Shown here: positions 23,550 to 34,558 of the stretch, in pieces
How the letters are laid out: each line of letters begins with the position of its first letter
Numbering within the stretch: the stretch's first letter is position 1
NCBI GenBank assembly: GCA_032629725.1
Contig: JAFEVB010000005.1
Span: forward strand, 1-64,000
From: Gremmenia infestans
Lineage: Eukaryota; Ascomycota; Leotiomycetes; Helotiales; Hamatocanthoscyphaceae
Direction: 5' to 3'
DNA length: 64,000 nt
The notes under the pieces: model-generated
Databases searched by the model: none
What the model was told of the DNA's origin: nothing
The model's input: the letters and a program-made list of their open reading frames with translations, nothing else
Translations under genes and position numbers: made by a program

Positions 23550-25797
23550 TCAGATTGGTTCGATCTCGCGTTCCAAGTACTTCATAGCGATCGAACCTGG
23601 CTCGAAATAGTCCTTTGTCTTGGCATGGATTTCCGCATGGTATTCATTTAGCCAGTGTTTCTCTCTTCGAGTTAGAAGGCTTTCATCGATGAGCTTTCGG
23701 CAGTAAGGCACCATCGTAACGTGCTCAAACCCCAGGTATGGCTTGTCTCCAAATTTATGCTTGGTCTCAACTTCTTTCACCATGATGATGTTTTCGATGC
23801 GGACGCCAAACGAGCCATCCTCGTAGTAGCCTGGCTCGTCTGATATAACATTACCAGGGGCAAGAGGAACCTCGGAATACTGAATTCTCGTTCCAATGCC
23901 AATCGGTCCTTCGTGGACATTCAAATATGAACCTACACCATGACCTGTACCATGCCGGTAATCCAGTCCTTCTTCCTATTGGAATGTCAGTCTCGCAAAG
24001 CCCCCCAGGTAATTTGAAGCTTTCCTTACCCATAGGAACTGTCTTGCTAATGTATCAAGTGCAAAGCCACTCGTTCCTTTGGGGAACACGGCAACATCAA
24101 GAGCAATATTTCCCTTCAGTACCAATGTATACGCTTTCCTTTCCATTTCTGTTGGTTGGTCAAAATGTAAGGTGCGGGTCGTATCCGTTGTACCATCCAA
24201 GTATTGGGCACCAGAGTCACACAGGTACACCGCTTTTGGATCAATGATGGAGCAGTTATCCCGTTCCGGCGAGTAATGGATGACGGCAGCATTTGCCCCA
24301 GTCGACGAGATGGTATCAAACGAGAGCCCAACGAAATTCTTTTGTTTCGATCGTAGTTCCTCCAGCTTATCGGCAGCAACGACTTCATCAAGCTCCACCT
24401 TCTCGACCGTAAGTTGATGCTCTAGCCAGGCAAAGTACTCGATCAAAGCAGCCCCGTCTCGAACGTGGCAGGCTCTCATGCCCTCAAGTTCTGTCAAGTT
24501 TTTAACTGCCTTGGCATCACCAATAGGGCTTCGGACCTCTTCGACCTTTGCTTCACCACCAAGAGCTCTTTTCAGCGCCCAGGAAGTCTTGGTAGATACC
24601 AAAAACTTCTTAATTTTCGCTTCTGGTACGCCATCCTCACTAGGTGTCTCTAAAGACTTACAGAAGACATCCATGTCTTCGAAAACCTTATGGTATGGCC
24701 GCATAGAAATTCCATTATCTGTAAGGTACATTTTACACTCGCTGCTGAGCTTCGAAGAATTGACGTAGAGCGTAGCCGTTGTAGGAGTGATTGCAGCGTA
24801 GGAAAAGAATACTGGATTGTAAGGGATATCATTGCCTCGTAGATTGAATAACCATGCAACTGAAGGGAGGTTAGAACAAGATATTGACATGAGATGAGAC
24901 GACAAACTTACCTTCATCGAGCATCGAAACAATAAAACCAGAGCTCTTTTTCTTCTCCAGTTCCTTTCGAAGCTCCTCCAGCTTTGCTTTCACCTCAATC
25001 CCGGCAAAATGCCGAGGCAAGATCTTTACAGGCTCAGTGGGATTCGCCGGCCGGTTGTTGCCCCATATGATGTCCACAAGATTATCGTCTACTGCAACCA
25101 GGTCCTGGCCACCGCGCTTCTTGATCTTCTCGGCCAACTTTCGAGCATCCGGTGCAGATATTACAGTTGGATCAACACCCACAATCTTGCCCCCTTCGGA
25201 CTGCTCTGCGGACCATTCCTGCCAAGTTGGGACATCTTGTAGACCTTGCTTCAGCAGGAGCCAGTTCTCGTCGAGCTGTTTGGAAGCCTGGTTGAAATAT
25301 CGGCCGTCGGTTGCTAAGGCAGCTTTCTCGTGGGTGATTACGGCGCAACCAGCAGATCCAGAAAACCCAGTGATATATTCTCTCCGGGCGTCACATGGTG
25401 CGATATATTCGGAGGCATGGCTATCTTCGGTAGGGATGACTGGGAGAAGGATTGTCAACAGCTGTTGGGCATAAGGGTGCTATGCACTCACATACTATAG
25501 ATGTCGACCTCGTACTTCTTCATAAGCTCCCTGAGCCGAGTAAGGCGTTCTGTCGTATTAACCTGCTCCATCGCTACTATCATGTACACTCGTCAGTGTC
25601 CGCCACAGTAAGATGTGGACGTAGTGCCCAAAATTGACCCCTCCCCTCCGAAGGCGGGGTCGAGTTATCATACCTTTGCTGGCTGCCGCTTTCACAGAAG
25701 TTGAGCTGTATCGGATCGAGATGTGCACCTTCTGAGGCCGGAATCGACTGAATGCTCGAGTATTTGTGAGGGTTCTCGCAAGAAATGGAGTTCTCAT
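23550..25797 (-). CDS. Xaa-Pro aminopeptidase P
   Basis: Minus-strand exons 25674..25797, 25496..25576, 24912..25439, 24030..24859 and 23550..23975 give 662 residues from ATG 25797, or 619 from the internal ATG at 25571. The creatinase-like N-domains (PTEDSHASEYIAPCDARREY) precede the pita-bread peptidase fold. Metal ligands are visible in LCDSGAQYLDGTTDTTRT (two Asp), GTGHGVGSYLNVHEGP (His), ISDEPGYYEDG (Glu) and FGVRIENI (Glu). The enzyme removes an N-terminal residue before proline and uses two manganese ions. Exon 1 encodes an Arg/Ser/Thr-rich, acid-free leader like a mitochondrial presequence, while MEQVNTTERLTRLREL in exon 2 is the usual cytosolic start, two codons past the junction. 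Confidence 0.93.
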
Positions 25798-26393
25798 TGA
25801 TCACAAGCTTGCAGATCCCACTCACTGCATGAAAACTGTACCGTAGATATGCGCTAGATAGACTACGATAGCAATTAATAACCGGGGGTGGAGTGGGATG
25901 GAGTCATATGAGTTCAATCGGCTTACAGGAGGAGCTTCAAGTACGTTTGCCAGGAACGCGAGTGAATGCGAGTGAAAGACAAGAAAGTTTGTTGTTGTAG
26001 ATGAATGAGTTGGCTTAGTCCTGATGGTCGGTTTGTGCCGGGTTAATGTTTACCGTGAGGTTTAAGATAGGTACTGTACTTTCAGCAAAAAAAATAAAAC
26101 CCTCAGGCAGCAATATACTGTACCTTATTACTGTACAGTAAAGCCGTGAGAACAAACTTCTTCCCTACTTCTTAGTCAAAGGTACGAGGCACGAGACAAC
26201 CTAGATTCCAGGACTGAACATCTGATGCTACATGATGCGATTGTTAAGAGTTGGCAAGACATGACACTCTCCGCTCTGCCCCAAACGTTCCATCTTCTGC
26301 GATTCGACAATACAGTAGCCTCCAATCCCCAACGCATCGCAGGCATCGGACCAGATCGACAGAGCTGAACAGAGCAGAGTAGAGCAGCGTGCC
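25798..26393. promoter_or_regulatory. Divergent promoter, aminopeptidase P / importin
   Basis: 596 bp with normal composition. Repeated GTACTGTA-type words occur between 26,065 and 26,145. No gene seen. Confidence 0.5.
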
Positions 26394-29300
26394 ATGGCAG
26401 GCGTTGGGCAAGACCAGTTGCCGGCTTCTCTCGAGGAAGTAGTATCTGTAAGCTTCTAGCTATCTATACACACGGGCTGGGTGACCTAAACATACCCACC
26501 TCGAAAACTGTCAATTCTATTTGTACTGACTCTTTTTTACAGCTCATCGTCCAGTTGTACCAACCTGGGGCTCCAGAAACCATTGCTAAGTCACAAGAGA
26601 CTTTGCAAGCACTGCAGCGTTCCCCGCAAGGATGGCAGTTAGCCAATAGTCTCTGCACGTCTGAGAATGAAAACGTCCGATTTTTTGCGGCCCTGACCTT
26701 CACTGTCAAACTCAACACCGATGCGTAAGCTCAGATCATCCTAGCACTGGACCTCTTGCTGACATCTGAAAGGCAATCTTTGGGTGATGAGGATGTACAA
26801 GCTTTGCTTCAAACCCTCGTAGGGTGGCTTGTTCGATGTGTTGAGAATGCGGAAGGACCTCTTGTCATGAGGAAACTCTGTTCTACCCTCGTATCCTATT
26901 TCTTACAGTTCTCTATCTCTTGGACAAGATGTGTTAAGCATCTTATGTACTGCCTCTGTATGAAAAGAGCTGTTCCATACGACGAAGCTCTCCCAGAAAG
27001 CCCTGATACCGCGGTTCTAGTGGCAGAGCTCTCAAACGAGACTGCTATTGCTATTCTCTGGTTTGCTTCCTCTCTCGTGGAAGAAGTGGGGAAAACAGAC
27101 TCGAGTCTCATGAAACAGTGAGTTCTTCGTTCTTCCAGATCGCGATAGCGGTAGATTGACGGCTTAATCAGGAACAAGTTCCACAAAAGCGTCGTCCCAA
27201 ATGTTGACGACATCGTGCCATTGTTGTCAAGATATCTGACAAATACGACTCCGGCACCCACGGAAAGAAAGGTTCGCCAAGAGGCTATGAGATGTTTTCA
27301 AGTAAGTTAGCCCCAGCAAGAACAATATCAAGGAGATGAGGGCCACTAGGTCGTCTGGTTGACTGTCTTGCAATTTTAGGCATGGGTATCGTATGCCCAC
27401 CGAGCTTTCATAGATGATGCTATTGTTCTCGAGCCTCTCCAGGCACTCATCAAACCTGCGATGATGTGTCTCGCAGAGGATGATTTGTCAGAAATCGCTA
27501 TAGAGCTTTTCTCGGACATGCTCACCAATTACTCCAAGTTTCTTTCCAGGGAGGATTTTGAACTTCTTCATTCATTGTTCAACAGTCCATGGGCGCAAGA
27601 ACGGTATCAGCGGCTGATTGAAGGGGACTACGACTTTGATTCTTTGCAATTTGGAAATTTCATGATTGCATTTGGAGACGCTACACTTCAAGACCTAGCA
27701 AAAAACACAGCACCAAACTCCCAAAGCCAACAATTTCTTTCTGCTCTCGGGGGTCTCCTTGGGGCAGAGGGCATGGCTGTTCACGAGGACAAGATTTTCG
27801 TTCCAGCGCTGGAGTTCTGGAATACCTTCGTGGAGAACATGATCGACGACGTCTATACTGAAAGCACACAGCATCCCATATGGTTTGCGACGGCGCGAGT
27901 GCATGTTAATCAAATGATTGAAAGATGCTTCCGCAAGATTCAGTTCCCACCAACTAGTGTTTTCACTTCATGGGATTCTGCGGATCGTGTGGGCTTCAAA
28001 GACGCCAGGCGAGACTTTGCCGATATGCTTCAGCAGTATTTTCTTATTTCGGGTATACCACTTCTTGACAACTTCGTTGGTTTAGCACATAGTGCTATTG
28101 ACAAATTGAACTGGATAGAGCTTGAGGCCGCTCTATACTGTCTATCAGTGTTCCCTGATTCCCTTTCTGACAAAGAAGATGCGCGTGACGCATGTCTGGA
28201 CACCATTTTTGTACCCGAAGTCTTCTATGTTTTCACAAACCATGAGAATGTCCCGTTCCCGGCCGTGGAATCCTTCTTGGTTCTGATTGAAGGATACGCA
28301 GATTACTTTGTAAAGAACTCTTCCCACCTTCCAAACGCATTAAATTTTGTGTTTGCGGCCATGGCCTTGCCTACCCTGAGTCATAGAGCATCAGACACTA
28401 TAACAGGGCTTTGCTCTGAGTGTAGAAAGATACTTCTCCCTGAAATCGACGCATTCCTGCAGCAGTATCAGAATCTTGTCCGCAATAATTCCATTACTGG
28501 TTATGCCAAAGAGTCCGTATTGAGGGCAATAGCTTGCCTAATTCAAGCGTTTCCCGACGAGGAGTCGCAGGTTGCTCCACTAGACCAACTGCTGAACTTC
28601 GTGGGTTTAGACATTGAAGAATGCCTTCAAATGGTCATTCTGCTGGGAGGTCCACAGTCAGAGATCCCGAACATTTCGCCCCCACAACTGCCCAATTCAA
28701 GCCAAACGGCTCTAGATCTAGGTGCTTTGTCGTTGCGTTGCCTTGCTGCTATCGGCAGGGGTCTCCAAGAGCCAAATGACAAGCCATTTGATCTTGAGAA
28801 GGAGACGGTGTCACCGTTTTGGACCGAAGGAGACGGTTCGCGGATCCAGAAACGCATATTCTCAATGGTTGGCGGGATTTACGATGTACTCGGAGATAAA
28901 GGCGAGATAGTTGAGGCAACTTGCTCCGTCATTAGACAGGGTTTCAGAGAGTTTGAACCAGGTCCATTTGTCCTATCTCCAGTCATGATTGCCGAGATTC
29001 TTCTAAAAGCGAACCCGCAAACACCACGGCTCGGTTTCGTCCTTAGCACGGCAGGTTTATTTGTTTCGTCCTACAAAAGGGACTTGGTAGGGTCTGGTAT
29101 TTACGAAGTCCTCGACGCATTGCTGACATGGACATCTCGGTTGCTGCAAGCCCAAGGAGGTGAGTACTCGTTGCTATGAAATTGATGTGCTGCTCGGCTT
29201 GACAAAACAAAAGCCCGCCGCTGCTTTTCACGTCCGTTGCTAGCCTCAGGAAGCTCAACTGACACCTCCCCAGAACCTAGCAATGATCCAGAGATCGCCC

Positions 29301-29930
29301 AAAATGGAATTGACTTCCTGGCGCGGCTGCAGCCCAAGTATCTCAAGACCCTGATGAATCACCAGCCATCGTCGAGCCTCGAGTTTCTGTTCGTATACAC
29401 GCTGAAGGCCCTTACCGGGAACGACCCACTGCCAAAAATGGCAGCTGCTGATTTCTTTGTAAGATCTGAAGAAACTTGATACATGCTGATTTAGCATGCT
29501 AATTCCTTTACAGGCAGCTTTCATTGGCCGCCAAAGCCAACCCGATGAATTACAGGAATCGATGAGCAATGCAATAGAACACCTTGGACCAATGCTTGCA
29601 GAGGCACTCATTTTCAACATCGGCGGCCACGCTGCACGAAGTGAGCTCGACAAACTTTCCGAGCCCTTGAAAAAACTTGTCCTGCGACAAGCGCATTCAA
29701 AGAGATGGATCGAAGCAGCGCTGCTAGGAAGTAACTTTCCCAGCGAGAAGGTCACCGCCAAAGAGAAAAGCGTCTTTGCACAGAAAATCGCCAAGTATGA
29801 TCAGACTTATTACCTTTTTCGAAACTTATCTAACATTGTGTATAGCCTTCGCGGTGCTCGAGGAACCAATTTGGTGGTCCGGGAATTCTGGCTGGCGTGT
29901 CGGGGTTCTAACTTTGCATATGCTTCATGA
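26394..29930 (+). CDS. Importin-beta family karyopherin (Kap122/importin-13 type)
   Basis: Exons 26394..26447, 26543..26724, 26773..27117, 27172..27301, 27380..29159, 29274..29458, 29514..29794 and 29846..29930 give 1013 residues. The N-terminal importin-beta domain is visible in LIVQLYQPGAPETIAKSQET and NVRFFAALTFTVKLN. The rest is an all-helical HEAT-repeat-like chain ending LRGARGTNLVVREFWLACRG, a tail shared by fungal members. Yeast Kap122 (Pdr6) carries proteins such as the TFIIA subunits and Ubc9 across the nuclear pore; importin-13 works in both directions. The last intron (29795..29845, GTATGA donor, CTAAC branch, TATAG acceptor) is 51 nt with no stop, so an unspliced reading gives 1030 residues. 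I prefer the spliced form. Confidence 0.88.
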
Positions 29931-30581
29931 GAGGGGAACATGGGTATTGTAATAAGTAACCTAGCTCGATATGAAGGCTTGTTGAAGCCGTCAGGGGGGG
30001 TTCTGCAGGTAGAATGCCAAGTGATTAGATAAATCAGATTAGTGTACTGTAAATGAGGAGCCCCGACAAAGATGTTCTTTGAGTGCAGACGGATACGAAT
30101 ACGTAGATGGGTAGGTAGATACGCCGCAAAGAACAGTAAGTAAAAAAGAGGAATACAATGCCATAGCATGATTATCTCCCTAAGATATTTACCAGAGTTC
30201 TCTAGATAGAGATAGGTACCTAGGTATGTAGGTATGGTATGTTATATACAGCTATAGCATTACCTTGAGAAGGTTATTTGCAGTATTTACATCTATCGAT
30301 AAGCTGATAAGAAACTGCGAGCTGAAACTAAAACCTGGAAGCGCCCTCTTTCTTCACTAAACAAAGATCATAAGTACTTGCCTAGGTACTGTGCAGTATT
30401 TACGACCACGAAGCCGGTATAGTGCAGTACAGACAAGTACAGTACTGTCAGCAGAGAAGAGTAGGGCAGAGTACCTAGGTAGACAGACACCTCTAGGTAC
30501 GACTCCTCCAATCCAAAGTATCAACACCATCGCTTCTTCTTCAGTCTGCCTGCCCGCCTGCGGCAGAATGTTGAGACCAGA
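29931..30581. other. Intergenic region upstream of Slp1-like gene
   Basis: 651 bp. It carries two exact TACCTAGGTA palindromes (30217-30226 and 30472-30481) and further GTACCTAGG-type words. An ATG at 30568 opens an overlapping upstream reading frame ahead of the Slp1-like start at 30582. Confidence 0.6.
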
Positions 30582-33500
30582 ATGCTCCTTGTCTACGACC
30601 GCGCCCGCCTACCTGCAGCAGCAACAGTCTTGCTGCTGTTTTCCTTTGCCCCACGCCCCATCACCTCGAGTTCGATAACAGCGGCTCCTCAAGCCACACC
30701 GCCTCCAGCGAACCTCACTGCGACCTGCGAGTTTCGAACGATCAATTATATAACAGACTCCCTACCCCAGCTCTGCTTCCGCTCGTCGTGGAGTAACGCA
30801 AATGGTTCCTCTTCTACCAAAAGCTCCGGGAACGCCACTGCAGCTAGCGAAGCTTCCGAAAGCTTCACCGTTTCTGTCACTCCTGGTGTTGGAAAGGAAA
30901 CAGTAGTAGGAAATGCCACAAGCAATGAATTTGTATCATCAGGCAGACCTTCTGCTACAGAGAGCATAGCTTCAGTAGCCCTGAAAACTCCTGCCCCATC
31001 CGCAGATGACCTGGAGCCTAGCGAGCTAAACGAAGCTTCCTTTCTATCTTTTGAAGAATGGAAGAAGCAGGCCTTGGAGAAAGCGGGACAAGCGAATGCA
31101 AACATTGGAAATAAAAAGTCGGGAACTGGGGAGAACAAGAAAAGAGATCTGGAAAGCATACAGAATAACCTCGACTCTGTAGGGGATGAAGGGGAGATTG
31201 ATTTGGACTTCAATTCCTTTCGTGATGGAGAAAGCAGCCAGAAGATGTCGCAAACTACAGAGAACCCTGGAGCTGAGACTCGGGAAGAGCCGCAGGAAGT
31301 TGAAAAGACGGCAAAACGTAATGACCATTATCGAAGTAAGGATGCAGGCATCACTTGCAAGGAGCGCTTTTCCTATGCTTCATTCGATGCCGGGGCCACT
31401 GTGTTAAAAACCCATTCCGGGGCCAAAAACCCGAAAGCCATCCTGATAGAGAACAAAGATTCTTACATGATCTCAGAGTGTTCAGCGGAAAACAAATTCA
31501 TCATAATAGAGCTCTCCGTAAGATGACGCCTTGAGAAATGCATGTCATAAGACTAATACCTCGTAGGAAGATATCTGGATTGACACCATTGTTCTCGCCA
31601 ACTACGAATTCTTTTCCAGCATGGTTCGAACATTTCGAGTGAGTGTTAGTGACCGCTATCCCGTCAAAATGGAAAAGTGGAAAGATGCTGGGACCTATGA
31701 GGCTCGCAACTCTAGAGACATCCAAGCCTTTCTCATTGAGAACCCTCAAATATGGGCGAGGTACCTGAGGATTGAGTTTCTCAGCCATTACGGGAATGAG
31801 TATTATTGCCCGCTTTCCCTCGTTAGGGTCCATGGTACTCGTATGCTGGAAAGTTGGAAAGAGTCCGAGGCTATTGGGGAGGACGAGGACACCGAAGAAA
31901 GTGAAGACAATACCGCCGAGGAGCATTTTGTGCCCGATGCCGTTGCAGAAGTCGTTCAAGAGGAAGAAAGGGTTAACGCAGAACTGCGGGCACAAGCGGA
32001 GAAACTTGTAAAAAATGCCCATGATCTGGCCCGAGATAACAAGACTGCTGCCGAAAATGCCTCAAAAGAACAGATGACGACCTCCTGGGTTCAGCTTAGC
32101 TTCCTTACTTTACCAGAAAATGCACTTTGGGAAAGAGATATCTGCCGCCCGTCAGACGCACCAGTTGAACAAACCATCACTACCGAAGAAACCAAAACTC
32201 AGGCGACCGTATCGGCCAGCTCGAGCCAGCCATCAGAGGTACCGGGGTCGGTTCCTCCACATAAAGTTTCTTCGCCCATGCCGCCCTCGCCGTCTACGGG
32301 ACCGCCTAGGGGGGCAGCGGCGAGTGAAAACTCCACAAGTCAAGGGACTCAATCCATCCCACCTGTGGTTTCGAACTCGACGTTTGTTACTACAGCCTCT
32401 AACACCAGCCAGTATATGACGGCAGCTTCCTCGCTCCCGTCTCATCCTACGAAAGTGCAGAACATAACTGCCACACATAAGGACAAAACCACCACCACCT
32501 CATCAGCATCAACTTCATTGCCCACGATCCAAGAAAGCTTCTTCAAAGCGGCGTCGAGGCGACTTCAACTCCTAGAAACCAACTCAACACTCTCACTGAA
32601 GTATATCGAAGAACAGTCAAAGATCTTGAGGGAAGCCTTCTCGAAGGTGGAGAAAAAGCAGCTCCAAAAATCTACATCTTTCTTGGACATGTTGAACAAC
32701 ACTGTCTTTGCTGAACTGCGCGGTTTCAGGCAGCAATACGACGAAATCTGGCAGTCGACAGTAATCTCTCTTGAAAGTCAGAGAGAAGAATCAAGGAGAG
32801 AAATCTTAGCAATAAGTAGCAGGCTGAATATTCTGGCAGACGAAGTCGTTTTTCAAAAGCGTATGTCTATCGTCCAGTCAGTCTTGCTTCTCCTCTGCCT
32901 AGGACTTGTAATTTTCTCCCGTGTCTCTGCTAGTGGGGCTCCAGATTTCCCCAACATGCATGTCAGAGCTCGCAATCTCTCCGACTATCCAGTAGAGAGC
33001 CCTCTCCAAAGCCCACCACAGAGCCCTGAATTCCACCAAGATGGATCTTGGGTTGAACCTGACCATCGGAGGCAGCGCTTTGGTGCATCGGGGATCTCGG
33101 GATCGAGAAGCAGAGATGACTCACCCCCCACACCTGTATCTACATATTCCCGGTCAGAATTTGGCTTGACTCCTCCTTCCGGCCCTGACGACGCAACCAC
33201 GGATCTCTTAGATCATACTTCTGAGCATCTAGAGCCGCCTCTCCATTCTCGATCTAAGTCAAGAACAAGGTCATCAACCTTCGAAGCCTCGAGCAGCGTT
33301 CTTCCATCCCACCCGCCTGAATTGGTTCCGAGGTCAAAGCCCTCAAATTACGAGGGAAGCTGGAGTAGTCCGCTTCCTTCTCTATCGGTGCAAAATTCGC
33401 CGGTGGGCACACCCAAGGAGGACAATGATTTCATACATCAACCTGGCAGCCCATCTGCCTCAGGGGCTGATGGGTCTCGAAACGCAACACCCTATACAGA

Positions 33501-33633
33501 ATATTGGGTTGCCGGGGAAGAACCAATTGGCCCAACCGGCGGTCCAACGAGATTGCCATCTCTGGAGGACTGGACGCCGTCACCCAGCATTGCTCGCAAG
33601 CCATTACCTGCGTTGCCTAAAAACGGGCAGTGA
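30582..33633 (+). CDS. SUN-like ER membrane protein (Slp1 family)
   Basis: Exons 30582..31517 and 31567..33633 give 1000 residues. A hydrophobic N-terminal signal (AAATVLLLFSFAP) precedes a Ser/Thr-rich lumenal stretch with several N-glycosylation sites. The SUN-like domain spans about 255-405 (KERFSYASFDAGATVLKTHS, DIWIDTIVLANYEFFSS, RIEFLSHYGNEYYCPLSLVR). A Pro/Ser/Thr linker, a coiled coil (about 640-740) and one transmembrane helix (about 746-768, RMSIVQSVLLLLCLGLVIF) follow, then a long disordered tail. This is the architecture of yeast Slp1, which with Emp65 protects soluble proteins folding in the ER lumen. The splice lies in the SUN domain between IIIELS and EDIWIDT. An out-of-frame upstream ATG 14 nt before the start may lower translation. 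Confidence 0.9.
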
Positions 33634-34558
33634 ACTTCTCCGAAATGTCTTCTAGCTCGCTTGAGGTCCATGCGTGGGACATTCGAATGCGCAAGGACCT
33701 GAGAGACCATGATCACAGCAAACAATGGGAAATCTTGTTTCTACAGTCCCTTATATGTGGTCATGATGACGAGAGCGTTTTTTGCCTTGAATTTAGCGCG
33801 GAGTTTGGTGGGAAGTACATAATGTTTTAGCATTGTTTGGAAGGAATACAATGAATTAGATACCTATGCCAATAGCTTCTCAAAATTCTTGATTGGCCTT
33901 TAGAGTTGGTTGGAGCTCAGCTACTCCGATGGCGCGCATTGTATTACCATCTAAGTTTACTTGCTTTCCAGCCTACGTTATCAGCTCTTTCAGTAATCAG
34001 GTGTAGCCCTCTAGATTTAAGTTTTTTCTTCTCTTCGCTTCCTAGTTTGGGGTTATCATTTTCCCGCTTTGTATCACGTGCTTCGCCCCCCTTTTCATCT
34101 CGGGTACTGCGGTAATTACATGTTTTTGACCATTCTTGAAATAAAAGTAGGTGAACTATGTAGAACTAAAAATTACTCTTTGAGAGCCTTTTCCGAATTC
34201 ATCATCGACGACTTAACTTGGAGGGAGTAGGTTTCACATGCAGCTTTCAAGACTTAAGTGGGCAGTGGATTGGATGACCTATAGACACTTATGCCTCCCC
34301 ATTTCCCAGATATGCCCCTCCAAATATCAGAGCAATAGCCAAATGCCTGCAATTTACCAATGAAGTGAAGCAAATGTAGTGCAAATATTGTCCCTGTGTG
34401 TATGTATGTCGGGAGAATTGCTGAGCTCAATCGATCCTCAGATCTCCATCAAAAGTTTTCCATCTGCAAAAATCCGACTTCGTGTATCATAGGCGCCTTT
34501 AATCGTAGTCAGTTAGGTCTCTGAGACTTGCGATATTCAAGGGAGAGCTTACTGTGGC
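33634..34558. other. Convergent intergenic region
   Basis: 925 bp between the Slp1-like stop and the end of the Mei2-like gene. The 69-codon plus frame at 33906 begins with TTG and is not credible. No RNA gene or repeat was seen. Confidence 0.6.

Noticed and set aside
33906..34115. 69-codon plus-strand frame after the Slp1-like gene
   Set aside because: Begins with TTG, Ser/Leu-rich, lies in convergent 3' UTR space.
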